NCBI GenBank assembly: GCA_045543555.1 | Contig: JAZQMQ010000018.1 | Coordinates: forward strand, 17,854-81,853 | Origin: Colimorpha_A sp045543555 | Lineage (GTDB): Bacteria > Bacillota > Clostridia > Oscillospirales > CAG-272 | DNA length: 64,000 nt | Direction: 5' to 3' | Part shown: piece by piece, positions 31,919 to 40,180 of the stretch | How positions within the stretch are numbered: position 1 is the first letter of the stretch | Layout: the number at the start of each line of letters is the position of its first letter | Notes under the pieces: model-generated | What the model saw: the letters and a program-made list of their open reading frames with translations, nothing else | What the model was told of the DNA's origin: nothing | The model's database searches: none | Made by a program: the position numbers and the translations under genes

Positions 31919-32980
31919 TCATTTTCTGATCAAAATTTCAAGTCCTGCGGTATAATATTGGGTTCCGTCGCCGGTTATCCATAGTACCTCAACGTTACCT
32001 AACTTGTTCGCAAGCGCAAGTCCGTCCTCATAGCTCATTACGAATAGAGCTGTGGACAAGGCGTCTGCTAAAGCGCTGTCGGGAGTGATTATCGTTACCG
32101 ATCTGAAATGATCCGCGGGCATTAAAGTGTCCTTATCGATTATGTGGTGGTATCTTTTGCCATCGACCGAGAAAAACCTTTCATAATCTCCCGAGGTTAC
32201 GCAGGACGTGTCTGAAAGTGTGAGTGTCATAGCATATTTACCGGTATCGGAAGGGTCCTTTATTCCCGTACCCCATCCTGTGCCGTCTGGCTTATGACCT
32301 ATGATGCGAATGTTACCGCCGATATTGAGCACGTAGCTGCTTGCTCCGACTGAGCGCAGATATTCCGCCGCCTTTTCAGTTGCGTATCCCTTACCTAAAG
32401 CGCCCACGTCGATGGATGCTTTCGGATCGCTTATACGGACGGTCAAATTTGTTTCATCTATTTCAAGCAGGGAAATGTCGGTGTGATCTGCCGCCTCTTT
32501 AAGAGCTTCCATTGACGGAATTGTGGCGCTTGACGGGTCATTTGCCGCTTCTGTACGGCAATCGTGCCAATGACGCAAAACTGAGCCCATCATAATGTTC
32601 ACTTCGCCGCTTGTGATGTCATAAAAGCTCTTGGCATAAACGAGAAAATCGATCAGCTTTTTATCAACCTTTACAGGCTCACCGCCTGCATTCAGGTTGA
32701 TTGTCTTCAGGTTGTTGACTCCTGAAAATTCATAATAGATATTGAACAGTGCATGGTATTCCTCAAGTATGGCAGAAACGCCGTTGCAGTGTGCCTCAAA
32801 GTCCTTTTGGGACTCTTCTGCGTAGCTGTAAACATACGAAACCGTGTCAAAAAAGGAGAAATACATCATTCCCCGAGGTTCATATTTTTCTTCCCTAATG
32901 GCAGATTTAGGGCAGCCCGTCAAAAAGACGAGCAGCCCCAAAACAATGCATAAGAAAGCGGAAGATTTGAATATCTTCAA
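31919..32980 (-). CDS. apbE: FAD:protein FMN transferase (ApbE), lipoprotein
   Basis: A 353-residue lipoprotein with lipobox FLTGC (Cys23) and the ApbE landmarks SFFDTVSYVYSY, IDVGALGKGYATEKAAEYL, LNIGGNIRIIG and DKDTLMPADHF. The start is TTG 32980 with TAGGAG 8 bases upstream. ApbE attaches FMN through a phosphoester to a Thr or Ser in target proteins. The RnfG (TGATMT) and RnfD subunits encoded divergently are the expected targets. Confidence 0.93.
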   Translation of the reverse strand: MKIFKSSAFLCIVLGLLVFLTGCPKSAIREEKYEPRGMMYFSFFDTVSYVYSYAEESQKDFEAHCNGVSAILEEYHALFNIYYEFSGVNNLKTINLNAGGEPVKVDKKLIDFLVYAKSFYDITSGEVNIMMGSVLRHWHDCRTEAANDPSSATIPSMEALKEAADHTDISLLEIDETNLTVRISDPKASIDVGALGKGYATEKAAEYLRSVGASSYVLNIGGNIRIIGHKPDGTGWGTGIKDPSDTGKYAMTLTLSDTSCVTSGDYERFFSVDGKRYHHIIDKDTLMPADHFRSVTIITPDSALADALSTALFVMSYEDGLALANKLGNVEVLWITGDGTQYYTAGLEILIRK

Positions 32981-33007
32981 ATTTTCGACTCCTATTAAGG
33001 TTTTAAA

Positions 33008-34096
33008 TTATCTTGCGTTGGTAGCAGCCTTAGCCATTACAGCCTTTATAGCGGTGATCTGAATGGTGCAGCCTGCAGCAAGAAGATCGGTATCTGTGGT
33101 CATCTGGTAGCCGAGAGAGTTTTCGGAGACAGCCATGTTAGCAACCTCGGTTGCGGTCATGCCGACAACGTGCTTGGAGAACGCTTCGGACTGGAGGTAC
33201 CACTCAAGAACCTTACCGTCGTTGTTGGGATCGTAGTTGGGGCCGTAGTTAACAGCGGGAGACATGTTGTATGCTTCCTTGAGGTTACGCTTGGTGTTAA
33301 CGTAGGTAGCCTCAACGACCTCACCTGCGGTATTGATGGTGATCTTGGGCTGAATTGCATCATTAAGAGCAGCGATAATCTTGCCGTCTGCAACAACTGC
33401 AGCAGCGAAATCGGAGTACATAGCAACAAGACCGTTTTCATCGGCGGTAGCAGCAGTGGAGTCAGCAGCGCTGGTGGAAGCAGCAACACCGAGAGTGAAC
33501 TTAGCTGCGGTCTTGAATGTCATACCCTGATCATCGTTGCAAGCAGCAACAACCGCGTCTCTGAACTCATCGATCTGAATGGTACAGCCTGCAGCGAGAA
33601 GAGCCTCGTCGGTAGAGATCATATAGCCTGCGCCTGATCCTTCGGAAGCAGCAGCCTTAGTGGTCATTGCAGCGATCTCGGCAGCGGTCTTTCCTACTAC
33701 GTAGTTTTCGAATGCCTTAGCCTGATCATACCATTCCTTTACGATACCGTCGCCGTTCCAGTCCATTCCGTAGCCAAGAGCAGCAGCCATGCCGTAAGCA
33801 TCGCCCTTTTCTGCTTTGGTCTGGAAGGAAGCTGTAGCATCAACAGCACCATTAGCAATATTCATTTTATTTTGAGCAACATCGATACGGCAGAGAACTA
33901 TTTTACCGTCCTTGTCTGTTACGACTGTAGCAACTGTAGCATCAACCTGAGCGTTTTCGGCCGTGGAGCTTGCGGTACTTACTACTATTCCCATGCCGAG
34001 CTTGTACTCTGCTTCGGTGGTCTTTTTATTCTCGGTGCAAGCAACAACGGAGAGAGCCATTACTACACAGAGAACGAGCGCGAGGAGTTTCTTCAT
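33008..34096 (-). CDS. Duplicated-domain lipoprotein of the Rnf/ApbE locus
   Basis: A 362-residue lipoprotein (signal ending SVVAC, Cys20). The mature protein is two copies of a domain of about 160 residues. Copy 1 begins YKLGMGIVVSTASS and ends LLAAGCTIQIDEFRDAVVAA; copy 2 begins FTLGVAASTSAADS and ends LLAAGCTIQITAIKAVMAKA. Each has a Ca-site-like loop followed by EWY (DWNGDGIVKEWY and DPNNDGKVLEWY) and a VVG[K/M]TA helix. It resembles FMN-binding-type surface proteins near Rnf but has no TGATS flavinylation motif. Function unknown; an extracytoplasmic redox or sensory role is inference from context. Confidence 0.82.
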   Translation of the reverse strand: MKKLLALVLCVVMALSVVACTENKKTTEAEYKLGMGIVVSTASSTAENAQVDATVATVVTDKDGKIVLCRIDVAQNKMNIANGAVDATASFQTKAEKGDAYGMAAALGYGMDWNGDGIVKEWYDQAKAFENYVVGKTAAEIAAMTTKAAASEGSGAGYMISTDEALLAAGCTIQIDEFRDAVVAACNDDQGMTFKTAAKFTLGVAASTSAADSTAATADENGLVAMYSDFAAAVVADGKIIAALNDAIQPKITINTAGEVVEATYVNTKRNLKEAYNMSPAVNYGPNYDPNNDGKVLEWYLQSEAFSKHVVGMTATEVANMAVSENSLGYQMTTDTDLLAAGCTIQITAIKAVMAKAATNAR

Positions 34097-34203
34097 TGTG
34101 AAATCCGTCCTTTTTGTAATAAAATGTTATACAATACGACGCAACACCGCTTGTTTTCTTGTGTTAAAACATATAATGAATTGCAATCGAATGTATCCGA
34201 TAT

Positions 34204-34232
34204 ATTTTATCATAGACAGCAAATTTTGTCAA
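34204..34232 (-). promoter_or_regulatory. Sigma-A promoter of the minus-strand redox operon
   Basis: Minus-strand TTGACA (34232-34227) and TAAAAT (34209-34204), 17 apart, about 110 bases before the duplicated lipoprotein gene. The 338-base gap 34097-34434 holds this and the divergent rnf promoter. Confidence 0.82.
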
Positions 34233-34336
34233 TGGTTTTTCAAGCATTTTTGTGTTATGAAGCCTCTGAAATGGAACTTGTGGTGTTATTTATAAAAATT
34301 CCCACAAAAGCACTAAAAATAATGTTTTGCAGGCTA

Positions 34337-34365
34337 TTGAAAAAACGTTACAAATATGTTATAAT
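34337..34365 (+). promoter_or_regulatory. Sigma-A promoter of rnfDGEAB
   Basis: TTGAAA (34337-34342) and TATAAT (34360-34365) with 17 bases between, about 70 bases before rnfD. Confidence 0.82.
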
Positions 34366-34434
34366 GTGTCGAATACGCAAAACATTCATTACCGGTATAT
34401 CAAATAATATTGGCAAATAAACAAGGAGAAGAAA

Positions 34435-35310
34435 ATGGATAATTTGGCGGTATCGAATTCGATTTCCCAAAACGGTGGATCCAAGGTTAGAAGAGCTATG
34501 CTTGACGTAATTATCGCTCTTTTTCCCGCGGTGATAGCCGCAATAGTGTTTTTTAAGCTTGATGCTTTAGTACTGATCTCGGTATGTGTCGTCACTGCGG
34601 TGATTTCCGAGATGGTCTTCAATTTGGTATGTAAGAGAAAACAGACGGTGTCCGATCTCAGTGCGGTCGTTACAGGTCTTTTGCTTGCACTTTCGCTCCC
34701 TGCGGACGCAACGGTGTGGCAATGTGTTGTAGGCTCGTTGTTTGCGATCGTGATTGTAAAGTGTGCATTTGGAGGAATAGGATATAATTTCGCCAATCCC
34801 TCTGTTGCGGCAAGGGTACTGCTTATCGTTGCCTTCGGAACGGCTGCTTCGGGAACTGAAGGTGAGCTCCCGTCTTACGTTGATATGCTTTTATCGAATC
34901 GCGGAGGTTTGATCGGTGAGGCGTGTGCGGCAGCACTTCTGGTTGGAGGAATATACCTTATTATCCGCAGGGCTATAAGCTGGTATGCTCCCCTTACGTA
35001 CATAGTCGGGGTATTTGCGCTTTCGTTTGCTATCACACAGGATGTAAAGCTCGCTCTTTACTATGTTGTAAGCGGAGGAGTAATGCTCGGAGCTATCTTT
35101 ATGGCGTGCGATCCCGTTACCTCTCCCAAAAAGTGCTTTGGTAAGATAATTTTCGCCCTTTGCTGTGCTGTTATAACAGTGCTCATTCGTGTTTACGGCA
35201 CAAATTCCGAAGGAGCAACGTTCTTTGCAATACTTCTTATGAATATCAGTTGCCCCTATATCGACAGAATGTTTGAGAAAAAACAGACAAATGAGGAGGT
35301 TGCAAAATAA
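34435..35310 (+). CDS. rnfD: Rnf complex subunit RnfD
   Basis: A 291-residue membrane protein (about 8-9 helices) with VVTGLLLALSLPADATVWQ, the conserved GGIGYNFANPSVAARVLL, and MACDPVTSPKK at the end of the fold. AAGGAG precedes the ATG. RnfD is part of the membrane path of the ferredoxin:NAD+ oxidoreductase that pumps Na+ or H+. It is the first gene of the plus-strand operon, where rnfC would normally be expected upstream. Confidence 0.93.
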   Translation: MDNLAVSNSISQNGGSKVRRAMLDVIIALFPAVIAAIVFFKLDALVLISVCVVTAVISEMVFNLVCKRKQTVSDLSAVVTGLLLALSLPADATVWQCVVGSLFAIVIVKCAFGGIGYNFANPSVAARVLLIVAFGTAASGTEGELPSYVDMLLSNRGGLIGEACAAALLVGGIYLIIRRAISWYAPLTYIVGVFALSFAITQDVKLALYYVVSGGVMLGAIFMACDPVTSPKKCFGKIIFALCCAVITVLIRVYGTNSEGATFFAILLMNISCPYIDRMFEKKQTNEEVAK

Positions 35311-36527
35311 TGAAGAATAATTTGAAACCTACCATAACGTTAAGTGCCATCTGCGTTGTTGTGGCTCTTCTTTTGTCGGTGATCAATATGATCACAGGTC
35401 CAATCATTGAGGCACAGAGAAATGCTGCGGCAAACGGTGCGCTTCTTGTTGTAATGCCCAACGGAACTGGGTTTGAGGAGCTGAATGCAGCCGAGCTCGG
35501 ACTTTCGGATGCCGTAACTAACGTTTATAAGGAAACGTCAGGAAAGGGATATGTTTTCCGAGTCGTATCAAACGGATACAAGCCCGGAATGGTCGTCATG
35601 GTTGGCGTTGATTCCGATGGTAAGGTTACCGGAAGCAAATGTCTTGAGACACAGGATACCTTCGGTAAGGAACCACAGATCGATGGCAAGTATAACGGAC
35701 AAACACTTGCAGATTTTTCTCCCGTAATCCTCACGGGAGCGACGATGACCAGCAATGGATATCGCGATGCAGTCAATATTGCACTTCAGTCGTTCGTTCT
35801 CGCTTCCGGCGGAAAGCTTGATCCGTCAATTGAGCTTGAGGGTAAGATTCCGGAGCTTGTTCCTGTATTCAAGGACCTTGTTGCAGTAGAGGCGTCGGGT
35901 AATATTGTTAAGGCTCTCAAGGCAAAGAACGATACGGGATTTGCATATATAATCAAGAACGGCGAAGCATATTACGTTGCTGCTGTAAACGCTATGGGCG
36001 TATGCACGGTATATGATTCTGAAGGCAACGACATAACCGCGGAAAGCGAAGCAATCATTGCCGAGGCTAAGGCTCACGCTGCAGCAAATCAGGTGTCCTA
36101 TAATGAAGCACTTAAGAAAAATGCGGAGAGTATGATGCCTGGTGCAACGAATTTTGCGGATGTTGAGCTTAATACGTTCAATACAGTCGTTTCTGCAGTA
36201 AGCTTTACAGTTGACGGCGCGACTTATTACGGCTTCTATTCCAGAAGCGTCGGCTTCCGCCAGATGGACGTCTTCATCATCATCGATGAGAACGGCGCGA
36301 TCGCAAAGATTAACGCCAAAGAATTTATCTTCGATAAAGAATACTTTGCTAACTTTGCAGGTATGAACGTGGGAGAATATAAGGCGGGATTTGAAGGCCT
36401 TACTTCAGAAACCTGGAACGGCGATGCGGCAATTATAGCAACTGCTACCATGACGTCCAATGCAATGAAGGAATCCACAAGCGATGCATTTGAGGCATTT
36501 AACTCGATCAAAGGAGGAGAACAGTAA
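35310..36527 (+). CDS. rnfG: Rnf complex subunit RnfG with duplicated FMN-binding domain
   Basis: A 405-residue protein, about twice the usual RnfG length. One N-terminal membrane helix (8-28) precedes two FMN-binding domains. The first ends in ILTGATMTSNGYRDAV, the canonical flavinylation motif (TGAT-x-T). The second ends in IIATATMTSNAMKESTSDA, in which the Gly is Ala. Between them lies an Ala-rich helical segment (about residues 245-275). The ATG overlaps the rnfD TAA by one base. ApbE encoded across the divergent promoter should attach FMN to the first site; the second may be unmodified. Confidence 0.9.
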   Translation: MKNNLKPTITLSAICVVVALLLSVINMITGPIIEAQRNAAANGALLVVMPNGTGFEELNAAELGLSDAVTNVYKETSGKGYVFRVVSNGYKPGMVVMVGVDSDGKVTGSKCLETQDTFGKEPQIDGKYNGQTLADFSPVILTGATMTSNGYRDAVNIALQSFVLASGGKLDPSIELEGKIPELVPVFKDLVAVEASGNIVKALKAKNDTGFAYIIKNGEAYYVAAVNAMGVCTVYDSEGNDITAESEAIIAEAKAHAAANQVSYNEALKKNAESMMPGATNFADVELNTFNTVVSAVSFTVDGATYYGFYSRSVGFRQMDVFIIIDENGAIAKINAKEFIFDKEYFANFAGMNVGEYKAGFEGLTSETWNGDAAIIATATMTSNAMKESTSDAFEAFNSIKGGEQ

Positions 36528-37231
36528 TGAAAAACAATAAATTAGCTATACTCCTTCGCGGTATTATTACCGAAAATCCCGTACTTATCCTTATTCTCGG
36601 TACCTGTCCCACTCTTGCGGTAACAGGAAACATTATTTCAGCTATTTCGATGGGACTTGCGGCAACAGTGGTTTTGACCTGCTCAAACGCTGTTATTTCC
36701 GCACTTCGAAAGGTTATTCCCGACACCGTTCGAGTTCCTTGTTATATCGTCATCATTGCCGCATTCGTAACAGCGGTGCAGATGCTTCTTCAGGCATTTC
36801 TTCCTTCAATATATGAAATGCTCGGGGTATATCTCGCCCTGATCGTCGTTAACTGCGTTATTCTCGGCAGAGCCGAAATGTTTGCACGTAAAAACACCGT
36901 AATAGATTCGATTTTCGACGGAATAGGAATGGGCGGAGGATTTATTCTGGCACTATTCCTTATGGCGTTTATCCGTGAGGTGTTTGGTGTCGGAAGCTTC
37001 GCGGGAATTGAGCTTGGCTTCATGAAGAGCTTTACAATTCCTGTTCTTGCTCAGGCCCCGGGTGGATTCTTGGTATACGGTATACTTATTGCGGTTATGA
37101 ATAAGCTTACGGAAAAGAAGGGCGGAGTTAAGAAAAAGAGCTTCAGCTGTGAGGGCTGTCCATCCGCACATATTTGTCAGAAGAGTGTATGTATTGCCAA
37201 GGTAGAAAAGGAGGACGCTGAAAATGTTTAA
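36527..37231 (+). CDS. rnfE: Rnf complex subunit RnfE
   Basis: A 234-residue membrane protein with GIITENPVLILILGTCPTLA, VPCYIVIIAAFVTAV, YEMLGVYLALIVVNCVILGR and FDGIGMGGGF, all standard for RnfE. The C-terminus adds a Cys-rich tail, CEGCPSAHICQKSVC, whose CxxC and further cysteines could bind a metal site. It overlaps rnfG by one base and rnfA by eight. Confidence 0.93.
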   Translation: MKNNKLAILLRGIITENPVLILILGTCPTLAVTGNIISAISMGLAATVVLTCSNAVISALRKVIPDTVRVPCYIVIIAAFVTAVQMLLQAFLPSIYEMLGVYLALIVVNCVILGRAEMFARKNTVIDSIFDGIGMGGGFILALFLMAFIREVFGVGSFAGIELGFMKSFTIPVLAQAPGGFLVYGILIAVMNKLTEKKGGVKKKSFSCEGCPSAHICQKSVCIAKVEKEDAENV

Positions 37232-37817
37232 GGAGCTTGTACTCATACTTATGGGCGGAGTTCTCGTAAATAACTACGTCCTAAACCAGTTCCTCGGAAT
37301 CTGTCCTTTCCTTGGTGTTTCAAAAAAGGTCAATCAGGCAAGCGGAATGGGCTTTGCGGTTATATTCGTTATGCTTTGTGCTACTGCAGCAACATGGCCG
37401 ATACACAAATATATACTCGTTCCCCAAAAGCTTGAGTATCTTCAGACGATCGTATTTATTCTTGTGATTGCGACTCTCGTTCAGTTTGTTGAGATAGTTC
37501 TCAAGAGATATATTCCGTCGCTTCATGCATCACTCGGAATTTACCTTCCTCTGATCACTACAAACTGCGCGGTTCTTGGTGTTACGATCAACAATATTTC
37601 GGACGGTTACAATTTCCTTGAATCTATGGTCTCATCCCTTGGTGTAGGTCTTGGATTCTTGCTGGCAATGTTGCTTTTCGCGGGTGTCCGCTCGAAGCTC
37701 GATGATTCGAATGCACCAAAATGCTTCCGCGGTCTTCCCGTTACACTTATTTCCGCGTCTATAGTTGCTATGGCATTCTATGGATTTGCAGGAATCGTTG
37801 AAAAGCTGTTGGCATAA
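37224..37817 (+). CDS. rnfA: Rnf complex subunit RnfA
   Basis: A 197-residue membrane protein with VNNYVLNQFLGICPFLGVSK and LHASLGIYLPLITTNCAVLG; these two conserved half-repeats carry the Cys residues of the intramembrane iron-sulfur centre shared with RnfE. The start overlaps the end of rnfE, and AAGGAGG lies upstream. Confidence 0.94.
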   Translation: MFKELVLILMGGVLVNNYVLNQFLGICPFLGVSKKVNQASGMGFAVIFVMLCATAATWPIHKYILVPQKLEYLQTIVFILVIATLVQFVEIVLKRYIPSLHASLGIYLPLITTNCAVLGVTINNISDGYNFLESMVSSLGVGLGFLLAMLLFAGVRSKLDDSNAPKCFRGLPVTLISASIVAMAFYGFAGIVEKLLA

Positions 37818-37832
37818 GGAGGTAGGTATATT

Positions 37833-38651
37833 ATGCAAATACTTATTCCGGTTCTTATTTGTCTTGGTATAGCGGCTGTATGCGCTATAATACTCACCGT
37901 GTCCACCGTGCTTTTCGGAGTGAAAGAGGACGAAAAATTTTTGGCGGTACGCGATGCTCTCCCCGGTGCTAACTGCGGTGCTTGCGGATATAGCGGTTGT
38001 GACGGATATGCACGAGCTCTTTCGGAGGGTAAAATTACTGAGGCAAATCTCTGTATTCCCGGCGGAAGCAAAACAGCCGAGGAGATTGCCGCTTTGCTCG
38101 GTCTTGAAGCGGGCGAAGTTGTAAAAATGTTTGCGTATATCGGATGTAACGGAACCTGTACTGCATCCAAGAAGGACGAAAAGCACCTTCGCGACGGATT
38201 TTCTTCCTGTAAGGAAGCGGCGGCACACTGGGAGGGTGAAAACGTTTGCGTATTTGCCTGCATAGGTCTCGGAGACTGTGTGTCTTCTTGTCCCAATAAC
38301 GCAATCGTTTTAACCGACGGCGTCGCAAAGGTTATTTCAAGTCTTTGTACAGGCTGTGGTCTTTGCGCAAAGACTTGTCCGCACGGAACCATACGTATGC
38401 TGAAAGAGGGAACGACCATGGCTATTGGCTGTTCCAATCATGACAAGGGCGCACTTACAAGAAAAATGTGTGTTAACGGCTGTATAGGATGTACTAAATG
38501 TGAGCGTACGTGTCCTAACGGTGCGATCACAATGGTAAACAATCTTCCTGTTTTGAACTATGATAAGTGCTTAAGCTGCGGTCTTTGTGCAGAGGCGTGC
38601 CCAATTCACGCAATACATAAGGATGCTTTTATATGCGACAAATGTATTTGA
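37833..38651 (+). CDS. rnfB: Rnf complex subunit RnfB
   Basis: A 272-residue protein with an N-terminal membrane anchor (residues 3-28), the CGACGYSGCDGYARAL four-iron motif, and ferredoxin-like clusters CIGLGDCVSSCP, CTGCGLCAKTCP, CIGCTKCERTCP and CLSCGLCAEACP, ending CDKCI. RnfB receives electrons from reduced ferredoxin. AAGGAGG precedes the start; it ends the operon. Length is typical of the shorter clostridial forms. Confidence 0.94.
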   Translation: MQILIPVLICLGIAAVCAIILTVSTVLFGVKEDEKFLAVRDALPGANCGACGYSGCDGYARALSEGKITEANLCIPGGSKTAEEIAALLGLEAGEVVKMFAYIGCNGTCTASKKDEKHLRDGFSSCKEAAAHWEGENVCVFACIGLGDCVSSCPNNAIVLTDGVAKVISSLCTGCGLCAKTCPHGTIRMLKEGTTMAIGCSNHDKGALTRKMCVNGCIGCTKCERTCPNGAITMVNNLPVLNYDKCLSCGLCAEACPIHAIHKDAFICDKCI

Positions 38652-38662
38652 TCGCATAATGA

Positions 38663-38706
38663 AAACCACCGAGAAGGTAATTGAATTGCCACTCGGTGGT
38701 TTTCTT
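38663..38706 (+). terminator. Terminator of the rnf operon
   Basis: AAAACCACCGAG (38663-38674) pairs with CTCGGTGGTTTT (38693-38704), then CTTTAG. Confidence 0.88.
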
Positions 38707-38887
38707 TAGTGTTTGGAGCTGTCAAGGTGATATTAAGGTATTAAAATTTGAAAAAAGATACCTCAAAAGAACGGCAACTTAATATGGCAGAGAGTGTGTT
38801 TGACATATTATGAAATCGAAAATGTGAAAAGCTATATATCGCACTCGGTGTTTGCTGTAGCGCAATCTTTGAAAGAAAGAACGGTAA

Positions 38888-39010
38888 GCTCGGTCTTGTG
38901 GTGAAAGCGCGTATCTGAAAACAGAATCATTTTAATCCATATTTTTCCTTACATAAAAAATTGTATGCCGTTTATAATAACTCCAGAGCCGATAAAAAGG
39001 CTTGAAAGTA
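38888..39010 (+). repeat. Dispersed repeat, copy 2 (40 bp + 63-bp gap + 20 bp)
   Basis: The exact 40-base and 20-base blocks of copy 1 (28538-28597) reappear at 38888-38927 and 38991-39010, split by 63 unrelated bases. The second block ends 30 bases before the spore-protein ATG. The rest of the 388-base gap 38652-39039 holds the rnf terminator and AT-rich sequence in which I see no gene. Confidence 0.85.
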
Positions 39011-39039
39011 CAATACCTTTAAGGTAAGGAGAATTTAAA

Positions 39040-39249
39040 ATGGCTACTAAAAGCAATAAGACTGTAGTGCCTGAGGCACGTGCCGCACTTGATAAGTTCA
39101 AGATGGAGGCAGCAAACGAGGTTGGTGTAAACCTCAATAATTCCTATAACGGTGACATCACCGCCCGTCAGGCAGGTTCCGTCGGCGGTCAGATGGTTAA
39201 GAAGATGATCGAGAAGTACGAAAACGATCTCAAGAACGGAAACAGATAA
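39040..39249 (+). CDS. Alpha/beta-type small acid-soluble spore protein
   Basis: A 69-residue DNA-binding spore protein. The core ARAALDKFKMEAANEVGV, the DITARQAGSVGGQMVKKMI segment and the GPR protease-type site region (KMEAANEVG) are typical. AAGGAG precedes the ATG. These proteins coat DNA in dormant spores and are normally transcribed by sigma-G in the forespore; a TGAAAA ... CATATT pair around 38924-38951 is a possible but weak sigma-G-like promoter. This is direct evidence that the lineage sporulates. Confidence 0.93.
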   Translation: MATKSNKTVVPEARAALDKFKMEAANEVGVNLNNSYNGDITARQAGSVGGQMVKKMIEKYENDLKNGNR

Positions 39250-39267
39250 TTTTATTATCCCTAAATG

Positions 39268-39371
39268 CCCTTCGCTTATGCGGAGGGTATTTTTGTAACC
39301 GAAAACCCCGCCATTATGGCGGGGTTTTCGGTTACAATAAAAGGTTACGCGGTGTTGCCGCGTAACCTTTT
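39268..39371. terminator. Three consecutive hairpins between convergent genes
   Basis: Hairpin 1: CCCTTCGC/GCGGAGGG (39268-39287), then TATTTTTG. Hairpin 2: an 18-bp perfect stem (39295-39312 with 39318-39335) around ATTAT. Hairpin 3: a 14-bp perfect stem AAAAGGTTACGCGG/CCGCGTAACCTTTT (39339-39352 with 39358-39371). The first ends the spore-protein gene; the last also serves the minus-strand SIMPL gene. Confidence 0.85.
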
Positions 39372-39374
39372 ACA

Positions 39375-39971
39375 TTATCCTCGATAGCTTAAAACCACTC
39401 TGCACTCAATTTGAACTCTCCCGTCGGGACAGGCAGAAAAGCTGAAATGACAGCAATCGGGATCCGAGCCAAAATCGTGAAGAGCTGTCGGATCGCCCTT
39501 TATACCGCACGCAGATGCTCGTGCCTTCGCGTTTTCAACCGCTTCCTTTAAGGCGTTCTTTTCCAATTCCGTACGATTCTCGAGACTGTACACGGGCGAG
39601 CTGACGCTTGATGCTCCTCCATTTATAAGCTTATTCATAATTGCGGAAGCATCTTTTGTGCGCGGTGACGAAATAACGTAGGTTCTTGCCTTAATTTCCT
39701 TTCCGCTTTGATCAGTATAGGAAAAATAACCGTCAAGAGCAGGTATCCCGTATTCACTGATCGATTTTTGTATTTCTTGGGCTTTTTCATTCAGGTTCTT
39801 TTCGCCTTTTCCATGATCTTCGATAACGTAGCTGATCGTAACTTTATCGGCGGGGGCGTATAAGACCGCTTTTCCTGTTAATGTCGCTTTTGAAACCGTT
39901 GCGGCTTCCGAACGGGTGCAAAGTGACAGAGTTAAGGTCAATGCAAATAATATTATAAATACTTTTTTCAT
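39375..39971 (-). CDS. SIMPL domain (DUF541) exported protein
   Basis: A 198-residue protein from ATG 39971 (MKKVFIILFALTLTLSLCTR, AAGGTG before it). A cleavable signal peptide is followed by the DUF541/SIMPL domain: GKAVLYAPADKVTISYVIED, LNEKAQEIQKSI, and NALKEAVENAKARASACGI near the end. The family is periplasmic or extracytoplasmic and of unclear role. The upstream extension to 40088 lacks a start signal. Confidence 0.83.
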   Translation of the reverse strand: MKKVFIILFALTLTLSLCTRSEAATVSKATLTGKAVLYAPADKVTISYVIEDHGKGEKNLNEKAQEIQKSISEYGIPALDGYFSYTDQSGKEIKARTYVISSPRTKDASAIMNKLINGGASSVSSPVYSLENRTELEKNALKEAVENAKARASACGIKGDPTALHDFGSDPDCCHFSFSACPDGRVQIECRVVLSYRG

Positions 39972-40180
39972 ATAAATCACCTTTCTTTTTTTGATATTAT
40001 TAGTATTTCCCGAGCTGAAAAGGATAAAAGTATATAATATTTCCAAAAAAAGTTTAAAAAAAGTGAAAAAAAGAATTTCTTTATTCACAATTATGATGTA
40101 TAATAGTATTATGAAAAATTATGTTCTCATAAAACCGGCGATTGAGGACACAAATATAAAGCCGGAGAAACGGACGTATT

